Positions 46,348-54,165 are shown, counted from the first letter of the stretch. The stretch is DNA of 64,000 nucleotides from Clostridiaceae bacterium (GCA_019391515.1 JAHXQP010000030.1:248001-312000); one strand, 5' to 3'. Notes: generated by a model not told the origin, from the letters alone. Numbers and translations are program-made.

Positions 46348-47094
46348 TTATAAAGCTATAAATTTTCTTATTCTATCATCTTCATAATTATTAAAAAACT
46401 CTGCTTTTTTACCTTCATGTACAATTCGTCCATCTTCCATAAATATTATTTTATTAGCAATCCTTTTTGCAAAAACCATGTCATGAGTGATAATTAAAAT
46501 ACTCATACCATTATCTACTAATTTTTCTATTATACCTGCTATTTCTTCCCTTAGCTCTGGATCTAAAGCAGAAGTTGGTTCATCTAAACACATGAGCTTA
46601 GGTTCTAACGCACAAGCCCTAGCAATAGCTACTCTTTGTTTTTGTCCTCCTGAAAGCTCAAAAGGATAAGAGTTTATTTTATCTTCAAGTCCCATAGTAT
46701 TCAATAGTTGTAAAGCTTTATCCTTTGCTTCATTTTTAGATACTCCAAAAACATTTATAGGAGCTTCTACTATATTTTCTATTACTGACATATGAGGAAA
46801 AAGATTATAGTTTTGAAAAACTAAGCCTACTTTTTTCCGTATAAATTTCATTTCTTCAGAACTAGCATATATACTTTTATTATTATAGTCCTTGCATAAA
46901 TAAGAACCATCTATTTTAATTGTGCCATTATCACATTTTTCCAAACTATTTATACATCTGAGCATTGTAGTTTTACCAGCTCCAGATGGCCCTATAATAG
47001 CTAAAATTTCTCCCGTTTCTAATGTAAAACTTATATCCTTTAATACTTGTTTTCTGCCAAAACTTTTATTTAAGCCATCTACCTCTAAAATCAT
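46348..47094 (-). CDS. Polar amino-acid ABC transporter ATP-binding protein
   Basis: This ATPase of about 248 residues has Walker A GPSGAGKTT, signature [19 protein letters not shown] and MCLDEPTSALDPE, the usual polar amino-acid (GlnQ/HisP) form. I chose ATG 47094, 5 nt after GGGGGAG; an in-frame ATG at 47112 would place the site inside the gene. It is the last gene of a binding protein-permease-ATPase operon under a T-box. The T-box specifier suggests histidine (HisXYZ-like). Confidence 0.92.
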   Translation of the reverse strand: MILEVDGLNKSFGRKQVLKDISFTLETGEILAIIGPSGAGKTTMLRCINSLEKCDNGTIKIDGSYLCKDYNNKSIYASSEEMKFIRKKVGLVFQNYNLFPHMSVIENIVEAPINVFGVSKNEAKDKALQLLNTMGLEDKINSYPFELSGGQKQRVAIARACALEPKLMCLDEPTSALDPELREEIAGIIEKLVDNGMSILIITHDMVFAKRIANKIIFMEDGRIVHEGKKAEFFNNYEDDRIRKFIAL

Positions 47095-47104
47095 TTTTCT
47101 CCCC

Positions 47105-47749
47105 CTATTCATAATAAGAATATCTTTTTTCTATTTTATTAAAAATTTCTGTAAATATAGCAGTTAACAATAGATATATTATTCCAACTAGTGCTAATGG
47201 GATTAATGAAACATCTCGATTTGACGCAATTTTCCCAGCCCTTAGTAACTCTCCAATTCCTACTACATATACTAAAGAAGTATCCTTTACAAGGGTTATT
47301 ACTTCATTGGCAATAGAGGGCAATACTACTTTAAACATTTGAGGTAATATTATTCTTATAAATGTTTTATATGAAGTTAATCCTAAAACCTTTGCTGCCT
47401 CATATTGTCCTTTGTCAATGGACTCCATTCCTCCTCTAAATATTTCTCCAAAATATGCACCATAATTTAAAACAAAAGCTATAAGTACAGCTGTGAATCT
47501 GTCAAAAGCTATACCTACTATAGGTAGTCCAAAAAATATAAATACTATCTGCAGCATTAAAGGTGTGCCTCGCATTACCCATATATAAAATTCAGTTATT
47601 TTAAATAAAAATTTTATTTCTGACAACCTACCTATGGAAACAATAATTCCTAATGGAATAGATAGTATAAGGGTTAGAAAAAATATTTCCAAAGTTATAA
47701 TAAGACCATCAGCCATAGATGGTAATAAAGTATATATATAGCTAATCAT
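47105..47749 (-). CDS. Polar amino-acid ABC transporter permease
   Basis: This 214-residue permease has five membrane segments, the conserved RGTPLMLQ motif and an EAA loop (GQYEAAKVLGLTSYKTFIRIILPQ). A single permease gene means it probably acts as a homodimer. It overlaps none of its neighbours: 17 nt from the binding-protein gene and 10 nt from the chosen ATPase start. Confidence 0.92.
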   Translation of the reverse strand: MISYIYTLLPSMADGLIITLEIFFLTLILSIPLGIIVSIGRLSEIKFLFKITEFYIWVMRGTPLMLQIVFIFFGLPIVGIAFDRFTAVLIAFVLNYGAYFGEIFRGGMESIDKGQYEAAKVLGLTSYKTFIRIILPQMFKVVLPSIANEVITLVKDTSLVYVVGIGELLRAGKIASNRDVSLIPLALVGIIYLLLTAIFTEIFNKIEKRYSYYE

Positions 47750-47766
47750 AGTATCATCCTTTTACT

Positions 47767-48579
47767 TTATTTGTTTTCTCCAAACCATTTTTCATAAACC
47801 TTTTGATAACTTCCATCTTTTTTCATTTCATTTAAAGTATTATTAATCTCTTCTATCAATCTTTTATCTTCTTTTCTAATGCCTATGCCATATTCTTCTT
47901 CTCCAAAATTATCTTCTAGGACTTTATACTCTTCAGGGTTTTTTTGTTTAATATAATATCTTGCGAGAACTTCATCTGATACAACAGCATCTACCCTTTT
48001 AGCTTCCAAGTCCATAATTGCCTCATTATTTGTATCAAATAGCACTGGTTCTCCACCTTCAAAAGTTGCTACTATTTCAGGTTGTTTGTTTATAGCTTCA
48101 AGTGTACTTGAACCATTTTGCACTGCTACTTTCTTCCCTTTTAGATCTTCCTTATTGTTTATACTGGAGTCCGCCAATGTAATTATTATTTGCTTGTTTT
48201 TTAAATAAGCTTGAGTAAAATTAACTTTTTCTTTTCTTTCTTCAGTAATAGAATAACCATTCCAAATAACATCAATATTACCTGAATTTAATTCAGTTTC
48301 TTTCATAGACCAATCTATAGGTTGAAATTCTACTTCAAATCCAATTCGATTAAACACTTCTTCTGCTAAATCCACATCAAAGCCCACCAACTCTCCCTTA
48401 TCATCCCTAAACCCCATAGGAGCAAAAGTATCATCAAGACCCATTACTATACTACCTTTTTCTTCTAAGCTTTCATAAGAATCTTTATTTGATACCCTTT
48501 CCTTTGAGCAACCAGTTAAATTAATGATACTTAAAACCAACACAGCTAATAAAATCATAAAGTAATTTTTCTTCTTCAT
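47767..48579 (-). CDS. Polar amino-acid-binding lipoprotein
   Basis: This 270-residue binding protein starts with a lipoprotein signal (INLTGCS, Cys24) and has family 3 solute-binding motifs: GFDVDLAEEVFNRIGFEVEF and KKVAVQNGSSTLEAI. It captures an amino acid outside the membrane. It is the first gene after the T-box. The His specifier favours histidine; arginine, lysine or glutamine cannot be excluded from the protein. Confidence 0.9.
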   Translation of the reverse strand: MKKKNYFMILLAVLVLSIINLTGCSKERVSNKDSYESLEEKGSIVMGLDDTFAPMGFRDDKGELVGFDVDLAEEVFNRIGFEVEFQPIDWSMKETELNSGNIDVIWNGYSITEERKEKVNFTQAYLKNKQIIITLADSSINNKEDLKGKKVAVQNGSSTLEAINKQPEIVATFEGGEPVLFDTNNEAIMDLEAKRVDAVVSDEVLARYYIKQKNPEEYKVLEDNFGEEEYGIGIRKEDKRLIEEINNTLNEMKKDGSYQKVYEKWFGENK

Positions 48580-48622
48580 TTAATATCTCCCCTTTTATTT
48601 CAATTTAAAAATCAAAAATAAA

Positions 48623-48905
48623 AAAACTCTCGCCTCTAGCATTACACTAGAGAACGAGAGTATCACTCCGTGGTCCCATCTCTATTTATTGATACTTCAC
48701 AGTATCAACCTTATCGAGTACGACAATCATATGTTTATACTCTAGCACTGTAACGGGTGCAGGTAATCCGAAGACAGTCTACTACCTAATAGGTTTCGAT
48801 GTCTAGCTCAGAGATGTGTTCAAAATACATTCAAATGCCCCTCTCACCAAACGGGAACTCTCTGTAAAAGAAATGTATCTTTACTATTTCTCATCGAAGC
48901 TTTTA
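48623..48905 (-). promoter_or_regulatory. T-box leader, predicted histidine specifier (CAC)
   Basis: On the minus strand the leader has a Stem I closed by CGATG/CATCG (from 48898), an AGTA motif in the specifier loop, and the T-box antiterminator sequence ATGGGACCACGG (48679-48668). A strong terminator follows. In the specifier loop the sequence is TTTTGAACACATCTCT; the codon after GAA is CAC (48819-48817), decoding histidine. AAC (Asn) is the main alternative register. When uncharged tRNA-His binds, the antiterminator should form and the transporter be expressed. Confidence 0.85.
48625..48657 (-). terminator. T-box regulatory terminator
   Basis: The arms ACTCTCG-CTCTAG and CTAGAG-CGAGAGT pair around a 7-nt loop and are followed by TTTTTT on the minus strand. 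It lies 14 nt downstream of the T-box sequence and about 45 nt before the binding-protein gene. Confidence 0.88.
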
Positions 48906-48931
48906 TTTTGATTTGTTATGATAATACTTTA

Positions 48932-48955
48932 ATATATTAAAGCAATATTGTCAAT
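48932..48955 (-). promoter_or_regulatory. Possible promoter of the T-box leader
   Basis: A perfect TTGACA on the minus strand lies about 55 nt upstream of Stem I. With 17-nt spacing the -10 is TAAAGT, only 4 of 6 matches, so the exact start is uncertain. Confidence 0.45.
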
Positions 48956-49012
48956 ACATTTTAAATAAATTTTTTAATCAGCATCTCCTAATCCTGAAAC
49001 TAGACTTTCTTT

Positions 49013-49196
49013 CTAAAATAATCTTACTAAAATACTAGAAACAACTATTGGTGCCATAGTAATAATAAAAATATACACAATAAAACATCCTATTGGTAAG
49101 CGGTAATTAAGATAGGTTGCTCTAAAATATCTTAATTCTATTATTAATCCATAATCTGTCACTATTCTGGAAAATAAAATAATTATTAAGCCTATA
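49013..49196 (-). pseudogene. Remnant hydrophobic frame without a start
   Basis: A minus frame of about 60 codons encodes two hydrophobic stretches (GLIIILFSRIVTDYG, IGCFIVYIFIITMAPIVV) and ends in a stop at 49013. No ATG with a ribosome site is present and its 5' end runs into the terminator of the upstream lipoprotein gene. It may be the 3' end of a lost membrane protein gene, or chance. Confidence 0.3.
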
Positions 49197-49238
49197 AAAA
49201 AGTAGTAGATTATTGAAATTTAATCTACTACTTTTTTA
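49197..49238 (-). terminator. Terminator of the lipoprotein gene
   Basis: The perfect 17-bp arms AAAAAAGTAGTAGATTA and TAATCTACTACTTTTTT flank an 8-nt loop and overlap the stop codon. Confidence 0.88.
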
Positions 49239-49674
49239 TATCAATATCAATTTTTCCTTTTGCTCTTCTACCTAAAAATTTAATTCTATTTGTTCCTTCT
49301 TCAAGTATAATCTCTTTACTTCCCCTTTCTGTACCATTTAAAACATTGATAATTTTATCATCTGGCGTTACTACTACTACTTTAAAATCCCCTTTATCTA
49401 TTTTAGAATCAAAATGAAATGTAACTTTACTTTCTTTATCAACTCTAATTTTATATACAGTATCTTTCCCTGTGAAAGAAGCAAATTCTAAATTTATTTT
49501 ATCATCTTCTGCTGTTCCATTTTTACTACGATAAGTATAACTATTTGTTTTTTTAACTATTTCATTCTCATCATCAAATATACTACTCTGATAATCAGTA
49601 GGATTACATCCAACAATAGTCATGCTTACTATAATTATTAATATAAACAATATCAGTCTACTATATTTTTTCAT
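49228..49674 (-). CDS. Hypothetical lipoprotein
   Basis: This 148-residue protein has a lipoprotein signal (SMTIVGCNPT, Cys23) and a beta-rich mature domain with many Lys, Asp and Val residues (TFHFDSKIDKGDFKVVVVTP, then IDIDIKK at the end). The pattern suggests an immunoglobulin-like or jelly-roll fold outside the membrane. I do not recognise a family. It is a single-gene unit with a strong terminator. Confidence 0.7.
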   Translation of the reverse strand: MKKYSRLILFILIIIVSMTIVGCNPTDYQSSIFDDENEIVKKTNSYTYRSKNGTAEDDKINLEFASFTGKDTVYKIRVDKESKVTFHFDSKIDKGDFKVVVVTPDDKIINVLNGTERGSKEIILEEGTNRIKFLGRRAKGKIDIDIKK

Positions 49675-49815
49675 TTAAAGATTCCCTTCTATTCAATTTT
49701 AACAAATTATATTTTGATAAAATAATGTTATTATAATCAATGTAATTTGTCAACATAAACTATTATTTCCTTCATTAAACTAATTATATTTTCCATTCTG
49801 TCATCTCAACTATTA

Positions 49816-50622
49816 TTATTTCTTAACAACAATATGTAAATGCTCTGTCGCATCTCTATACTGAGGCAATTCACAACTTTCTACTGCTGCATTCATGAAA
49901 TTTTCATAAACTTGTGGCATATAAGTACATAAATTTTTTATCTGTATATTAAGACCTGATAAAAAACTTTCTGCTCCTGCATACGATACAATATTAAAAC
50001 CAGCCTTTTCTATCTCTGCAATTGCTAATGGTGGTGATGTAAAATATGTTGAAGTAAAGCTCTCTTCTGGCAAAAATTTTAAATCTCCATTTAAATATCT
50101 TTGAAAATGTTCTGTATCCTCAAATACTTTTGGAAACTCACTTACGGCTGATTTCAAACAACCCCATGTATTAATATAAGAAATCAAAGCAATACCTTCT
50201 TTTTTTAAAATCCTATGAGTTTCTCTTAAAACATTTAACCTATCCTTCTTATCATGTAAATGATATAAAGGCCCCATAAGTAAAATACCATCAAATAAAT
50301 CATTATCAAAAATATCTAATTCTAATGCACTTTTACAATAATAATTTTCAGCTTTTAAACCAGCTTCTTCTATCTTTCTCTTTGCAATATCTAGCTCATT
50401 ATTAGAAATATCTAATAGTGAAACATCATAGCCATTTTTTAATAGCATTAGTGAATATCTACCTGGTCCAGAGCCTATATCTAAAATATGCCCTTGTTTT
50501 GGAAAATATTTTTCAATTAAATGAACTGTGCTATTGTATTCTATCTTAGAATATGGATCGTCAAGTCTATTCCATTCATATTCAGCGGCTTCATCATAAT
50601 ATTTTTTAACATCATCAATCAT
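49816..50622 (-). CDS. Class I SAM-dependent methyltransferase
   Basis: This protein of about 268 residues has the SAM-binding motif ILDIGSGPGRYSLML (near residue 45) and FDGILLMGPLYHLHDKKDRL, a UbiE/Methyltransf_11-like pattern. I chose ATG 50622, 6 nt after AAAGGTG; a GTG three codons upstream is an alternative. The substrate is not known. It lies 60 nt after the acetyltransferase gene. Confidence 0.87.
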   Translation of the reverse strand: MIDDVKKYYDEAAEYEWNRLDDPYSKIEYNSTVHLIEKYFPKQGHILDIGSGPGRYSLMLLKNGYDVSLLDISNNELDIAKRKIEEAGLKAENYYCKSALELDIFDNDLFDGILLMGPLYHLHDKKDRLNVLRETHRILKKEGIALISYINTWGCLKSAVSEFPKVFEDTEHFQRYLNGDLKFLPEESFTSTYFTSPPLAIAEIEKAGFNIVSYAGAESFLSGLNIQIKNLCTYMPQVYENFMNAAVESCELPQYRDATEHLHIVVKK

Positions 50623-50681
50623 GTTTATCACCTTTTCTCCATTTATTCTCTCCCTATAAATAGTTTACAATATCTATTACC

Positions 50682-51203
50682 TTATATAGTTATCCAATAT
50701 CTTTGAACAACATTTCCATCATCTTCAACAACCTCATTTTCCAATATACCACCATTTGCAAATATTGTTTTGGCTGATGCTATATTGATTTTATCACAAG
50801 TAATAAGAACCCTTCTTATATTTAACTTAATACATCTTTCCAATGCCATTTTTAACATAATTTTTGCATAACCTTTTCCTCTTTCTGTTGGACGAATTCC
50901 GTAACCAATATGTCCACCGGTACTAAGCAAGTTTTCATTTAAATAATGGCGTATGCTTATTGCACCAAATATTTTTCCATAATCATTTATCAAGAAATAT
51001 GTATCCGAAGGTACTAAATGGGATGGGCAAGTTTCCTTGTCAGTATATGATTTAACTTTATTTAACCATTGAGAATAATTCATACCATTACTTCTTATTG
51101 CACCTGGATAAATATATTCTCCGGTCTTTTCCCATTCAACCATCATATTAATATATGATTGCTCATGATCTTCTGATGGTAATATTAAATACACATTGTC
51201 CAC
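50682..51203 (-). CDS. GNAT-family N-acetyltransferase
   Basis: This 173-residue protein has the acetyl-CoA site in IGYGIRPTERGKGYAKIMLKMAL and the C-terminal NIASAKTIFANGGI element of the GNAT fold. The start appears to be GTG 51203 after GGGGAAGTGAG. The N-terminal half (YIYPGAIRSNGMNYSQW) resembles predicted acetyltransferases of the YjjM/YkkB-like group. Substrate unknown. One of several GNAT genes in this accessory stretch. Confidence 0.85.
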   Translation of the reverse strand: MDNVYLILPSEDHEQSYINMMVEWEKTGEYIYPGAIRSNGMNYSQWLNKVKSYTDKETCPSHLVPSDTYFLINDYGKIFGAISIRHYLNENLLSTGGHIGYGIRPTERGKGYAKIMLKMALERCIKLNIRRVLITCDKINIASAKTIFANGGILENEVVEDDGNVVQRYWITI

Positions 51204-51249
51204 TTTTATCTCACTTCCCCTTTGAAGAAATAATCCATAACATATGTAT

Positions 51250-51612
51250 TCATTTTTTTAGGTTGCCATTTTTATCAAACCTTTTCCGTAAGGCTATTTC
51301 AGTTGGTATTATTGATAACATCATTACTGCTAATTGAATATATATTATCCATGTAAATATTTTTTCATAATTTTTTCTAAATAATAACATAACAATTAAT
51401 GAAACAGTTAACAAAATAATTCCACTATAAAACCAAACTTTAGCATGATAAGCATGAGCAAATCCCCATGTTTCTTTGCTTTTCATAGACATTTTCGTTC
51501 TGTATCCATAGACCCAATTTATACTTTGTGGTGGATACTTCTTCCACAATGCACCAAATCCCAACATTGTAATTGGAATTAAGGAGTTCATAATTATTAA
51601 AAAAATATACAT
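51250..51612 (-). CDS. SdpI/YhfL-family membrane protein
   Basis: This 120-residue protein has three membrane segments and the family signature WKKYPPQSINWVYGYRTKMSMKSKETWGFAH. SdpI confers immunity to a Bacillus cannibalism toxin, but most short homologues have no known role. An extended -10 (TGATATAAT, 51672-51664) lies about 50 nt upstream, identical to the promoters in the repeat elements described below. Confidence 0.78.
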   Translation of the reverse strand: MYIFLIIMNSLIPITMLGFGALWKKYPPQSINWVYGYRTKMSMKSKETWGFAHAYHAKVWFYSGIILLTVSLIVMLLFRKNYEKIFTWIIYIQLAVMMLSIIPTEIALRKRFDKNGNLKK

Positions 51613-51663
51613 TTTAATCTCTCCCTAGAAAAACACTTAAAAATATAATTTATTCTATATAAT

Positions 51664-51672
51664 ATTATATCA
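51664..51672 (-). promoter_or_regulatory. Extended -10 promoter of the SdpI-like gene (repeat-related)
   Basis: TGATATAAT on the minus strand. The plus-strand context TATTATATCATTTAAT is identical over 16 nt to the promoter end of the dispersed repeat at 57741-57756. Confidence 0.55.
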
Positions 51673-51757
51673 TTTAATCATGATTTGTTTCGTTTTTTTG
51701 TAGTTTTCCCAGTATTACCCTAGAAATTGTTATGAACTTCCTTTACTACATTGTTTA

Positions 51758-52027
51758 TTATAAACTGTCTACATAATCTTTTGCTTCTTTTAATTTCATT
51801 CCAGTAACATCTCTTAACTTTTTTATTGCCTTGACTTTTTTATTTTCCTCAACAAGTTTTATTAACTCATCTCTCAACTCATCATTTATATGCCCCTTAG
51901 ATAGTTCAGGTATTTCAAAATGCATAATGATTCTATTTAATTTTGATTCTATTCGTTGTTGATTACTTATTAATATATTAATGCTAGTAAGTAAAATAGT
52001 TATTAAAATTACATATATATATTTCAT
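51758..52027 (-). CDS. Membrane-anchored protein with ribosomal L7/L12 C-terminal-like domain
   Basis: This 89-residue protein has one N-terminal membrane segment (about 3-22) and ends in KVKAIKKLRDVTGMKLKEAK, which closely resembles the C-terminal domain of ribosomal protein L7/L12. That domain recruits GTPase translation factors on the ribosome; here it would face the cytoplasm beside the membrane. I chose ATG 52027, after GGAGGCTGAAA. Similar short proteins occur in other Firmicutes; role unknown. Confidence 0.7.
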   Translation of the reverse strand: MKYIYVILITILLTSINILISNQQRIESKLNRIIMHFEIPELSKGHINDELRDELIKLVEENKKVKAIKKLRDVTGMKLKEAKDYVDSL

Positions 52028-52062
52028 ATTTTCAGCCTCCATTACTAGTTGATTTTATAATA

Positions 52063-52091
52063 AATATATCATTTTGTTTTTCAATTATCAA
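52063..52091 (-). promoter_or_regulatory. Promoter of the L7/L12-like gene
   Basis: On the minus strand TTGATA, 17-nt spacer and TATATT (each 5 of 6 consensus matches). The -35 lies within the decayed reading frame next to it. Confidence 0.6.
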
Positions 52092-52200
52092 ACAAATATA
52101 ATTCTCTATTCCATGAAGACACACCTGAACCCAAAATTGCAGCACTAATATATACTTTCTCAGAATAAAACCTATACTTTTTTAAACCTCTCTTAGCAAG
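52081..52200 (-). pseudogene. Decayed copy of the 73-residue membrane protein gene
   Basis: The minus frame contains VYISAAILGSGVSSWN, nearly identical to YISAAIFGSGVSSWD of the gene at 53944-54165; at DNA level about 40 nt match with one or two changes (52112-52155 against 54061-54104). The flanking parts differ and no start is usable. It is a remnant of a former duplicate. Confidence 0.7.
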
Positions 52201-52206
52201 AATTCT

Positions 52207-52248
52207 CCCATCTTCTATAAGTGGTAGTAGTTCACAATGGAAGATGGG
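52207..52248 (+). promoter_or_regulatory. Hairpin before the XRE gene start
   Basis: CCCATCTTC and GAAGATGGG form a perfect 9-bp stem with a 24-nt loop and end 6 nt before the XRE ATG. The fold would cover the weak ribosome site. Confidence 0.4.
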
Positions 52249-52253
52249 TAAAG

Positions 52254-52496
52254 ATGAAGAATAATATTAAATATCTTCGTAAACAAATGGGCTTAAGGCA
52301 AGAAGATGTTGCAAAAAAACTAGGAGTTACCCGTCAAACAATTAATGCAATAGAGAATGACAAGTATAACCCTACTTTAGAATTAGCCATGAAACTTGCA
52401 AAATTATTTAAAAATACTGCACCCCATGGAGAATATATGGATTACGAGAAAATACAAGATATACAACTCTTCCATCATAATTTAGCATATATCTGA
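52254..52496 (+). CDS. XRE-family regulator with an aberrant C-terminus
   Basis: The first 52 or so residues are a complete XRE helix-turn-helix (LRKQMGLRQEDVAKKLGVTRQTINAIENDKYNPTLELAMKLAKLF). Relatives normally end about 10-15 residues later with a SVEDIF(I/F)-type tail. Here the frame instead continues through KNTAPHGEYMDYEKIQDIQ, which is antisense to the end of the Nudix gene. This suggests a deletion joined the 3' ends of two convergent genes. DNA binding may survive. Total about 80 residues from ATG 52254. Confidence 0.75.
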   Translation: MKNNIKYLRKQMGLRQEDVAKKLGVTRQTINAIENDKYNPTLELAMKLAKLFKNTAPHGEYMDYEKIQDIQLFHHNLAYI

Positions 52497-52887
52497 CTTT
52501 ATCTTTCGTAAATTCTTCATCAATTACATCTAATATTTTTTCTCTATCAAACCAATTTACTTCAAGGCTCTCGTCACTTGTTGTTAATTCACCTGAAATT
52601 GCTTTACCAGTAAATCCAAAACTTACAATTGTTCCAATGGGACTAATCCCATCAGGCTGAAACATCTCCCCTATATTTGAATGAACTGCTATTAATTTCC
52701 CAATTTCTATAATTATCCCCGTTTCTTCTTTTATCTCTCTTTTTAATCCATTGATGAGATTTTCACCTGTTTCAATTTGCCCTCCAGGGATCTCCCATCC
52801 CCTATCAGGACTTTTCACTAGGAGTATTTTTTCCTCATCATTTTCTATTAATCCACTAACAGCAACAATATGTACTGGATAATTCAT
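52408..52887 (-). CDS. Nudix hydrolase
   Basis: This 159-residue enzyme cleaves a nucleoside-diphosphate-linked compound. The Nudix box is intact: GGQIETGENLINGLKREIKEETGI, with the REIKEE metal-binding helix. Its last 30 codons overlap the XRE gene on the other strand (89 nt). Its own ending (YDGRVVYLVFSRNPYILHG) looks normal, so the deletion event probably removed mostly XRE sequence. Substrate not predictable. Confidence 0.85.
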   Translation of the reverse strand: MNYPVHIVAVSGLIENDEEKILLVKSPDRGWEIPGGQIETGENLINGLKREIKEETGIIIEIGKLIAVHSNIGEMFQPDGISPIGTIVSFGFTGKAISGELTTSDESLEVNWFDREKILDVIDEEFTKDKVRYMLNYDGRVVYLVFSRNPYILHGVQYF

Positions 52888-52964
52888 AATACCATCCTCC
52901 TAATCCGTAATATAGAAATACTGAATCTGAACTTCAAATATAAACTATAATCATAATCTTATAA

Positions 52965-53048
52965 TATGGTTCCCCATTGAAAATTAAGATCGGACTGAAA
53001 TAATAAACAAAAGCAGTAGGTTTTACCATAACAAATCCACTGCTTTTA
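52965..53048 (-). repeat. Dispersed repeat element, copy A (partial)
   Basis: The right part holds a hairpin (AAAAGCAGT/ACTGCTTTT, 53009-53047) whose loop shares ATAACAAATCC with copy B. The left part has GGTTCCCCAT, comparable to GGTTCACCAT of copy D. The promoter end is missing. It lies between the Nudix gene and a HepT-like fragment. Confidence 0.6.
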
Positions 53049-53068
53049 TAAAATTAATATATTAGTTT

Positions 53069-53254
53069 TTAAATAAAGTTATCATTGATAGAAATAATGA
53101 ATTTTTTTATATCAACTAGATTGTTTCTTAAAACACTATATATTATCCTTTTATCCATTTTTAGGTGCTCATGAAATAGTACATTTCTAAGGCCTACTAT
53201 TATAGCAACGATATCCCAAATCATGTAACCTCTAAGTAGCATTGCTAGGATATA
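53069..53254 (-). pseudogene. HepT-like (DUF86) gene fragment
   Basis: The minus frame of 61 codons reads GYMIWDIVAIIVGLRNVLFHEH and then NNLVDIKKFIISIND. The R-x4-H catalytic motif (RNVLFH) and its setting match the HepT/DUF86 RNase toxin family. The N-terminal half is missing, with an in-frame stop at 53255-53257, and no MntA antitoxin gene is present. It is a remnant of a HepT/MntA toxin-antitoxin pair. Confidence 0.65.
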
Positions 53255-53304
53255 TTATTTCAATTCCATTGTTATATATTTCATATTTAATGGCAGTAGT
53301 TCAC

Positions 53305-53862
53305 CTATTCTCCCCTTAATAAAAAATCATTCTTGATAAATCCAATGTAATCCTTTAATAATTCTATATCATTTATTTTAGAAATTTTCTTCCGATTTTT
53401 TATCACTAGCATAATTACTATTATCTCGAAAATAGTTAAATAACAATCCTTTAAGTCAAAAACAAAAAAGCCCTTTAATAATATATAGTCTAAGCTTCCA
53501 TTCCAAAAAATTTTATCTATTAATGAACATATAATACCTGAAAATAAAAATACTTTTATGATATCAAGAATTGAATTTTTTGAGATTTTAGCTTCTAAAT
53601 ATTTAAAGGCATAGTAACTAAGAAATAAAACCAATATCACCATAATTATATGAAAAATCCTGCCCCAACCAAGATTAAATAATGAATTTATATATGAATA
53701 ATTGTCATTTAAAATTGGCATAAAATATAGTATGTTTTTTATTATTGGAATCTTTACACCATAATAATTTTTGACTATTATCTTTATTCCTTGCTCTATA
53801 GCAACTAATAGTAAAATAATAATTTTGGTGATTTTATACTTATTTTTTACTAGCTTCTTCAT
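53305..53862 (-). CDS. Signal peptidase II (LspA)-like membrane protein
   Basis: This 185-residue protein has four membrane segments and the LspA elements: EQGIKIIVK near the N-terminus, SGIICSLIDKIFW (first catalytic Asp) and FDLKDCYLTIFEI (second catalytic Asp). The canonical NxxDR and FNxAD are altered to SLIDK and FDLKD. LspA cleaves lipoprotein signal peptides. This is probably a divergent paralogue, with the housekeeping lspA elsewhere. Promoter and terminator not obvious. Confidence 0.7.
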   Translation of the reverse strand: MKKLVKNKYKITKIIILLLVAIEQGIKIIVKNYYGVKIPIIKNILYFMPILNDNYSYINSLFNLGWGRIFHIIMVILVLFLSYYAFKYLEAKISKNSILDIIKVFLFSGIICSLIDKIFWNGSLDYILLKGFFVFDLKDCYLTIFEIIVIMLVIKNRKKISKINDIELLKDYIGFIKNDFLLRGE

Positions 53863-53943
53863 GCTTACCTCCTATTTTTGCATGATATTCTACTTATATA
53901 TGTAATTCTTCACTTCTGGACATTCATTATATACTGAATCACT

Positions 53944-54165
53944 TTATTTTTCCCTTTCTGCCATTATAAGATAAACTATTCCCACTCCTAATGAAATTAC
54001 ACTTAAGATTATAAGTGTGCTACCAGTATAATCAAGCATGGCATTAAATAATCCACCATCCCATGAAGACACACCTGAACCAAAAATTGCAGCACTAATA
54101 TACCTTATGGAAAATAGAATTGTTGCCATAAAGCAAAAAGATACTCCTGCACCTCGTTTGTTCAT
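53944..54165 (-). CDS. Small membrane protein, two or three TM segments
   Basis: This 73-residue protein starts MNKRGAGVSFCFMATILF and has the conserved RYISAAIFGSGVSSWDGGLF stretch between two hydrophobic segments. Similar short proteins are common in Firmicutes without known function. An AAAGGAGAC site precedes the ATG. A decayed second copy lies at 52081-52200. Confidence 0.7.
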   Translation of the reverse strand: MNKRGAGVSFCFMATILFSIRYISAAIFGSGVSSWDGGLFNAMLDYTGSTLIILSVISLGVGIVYLIMAEREK

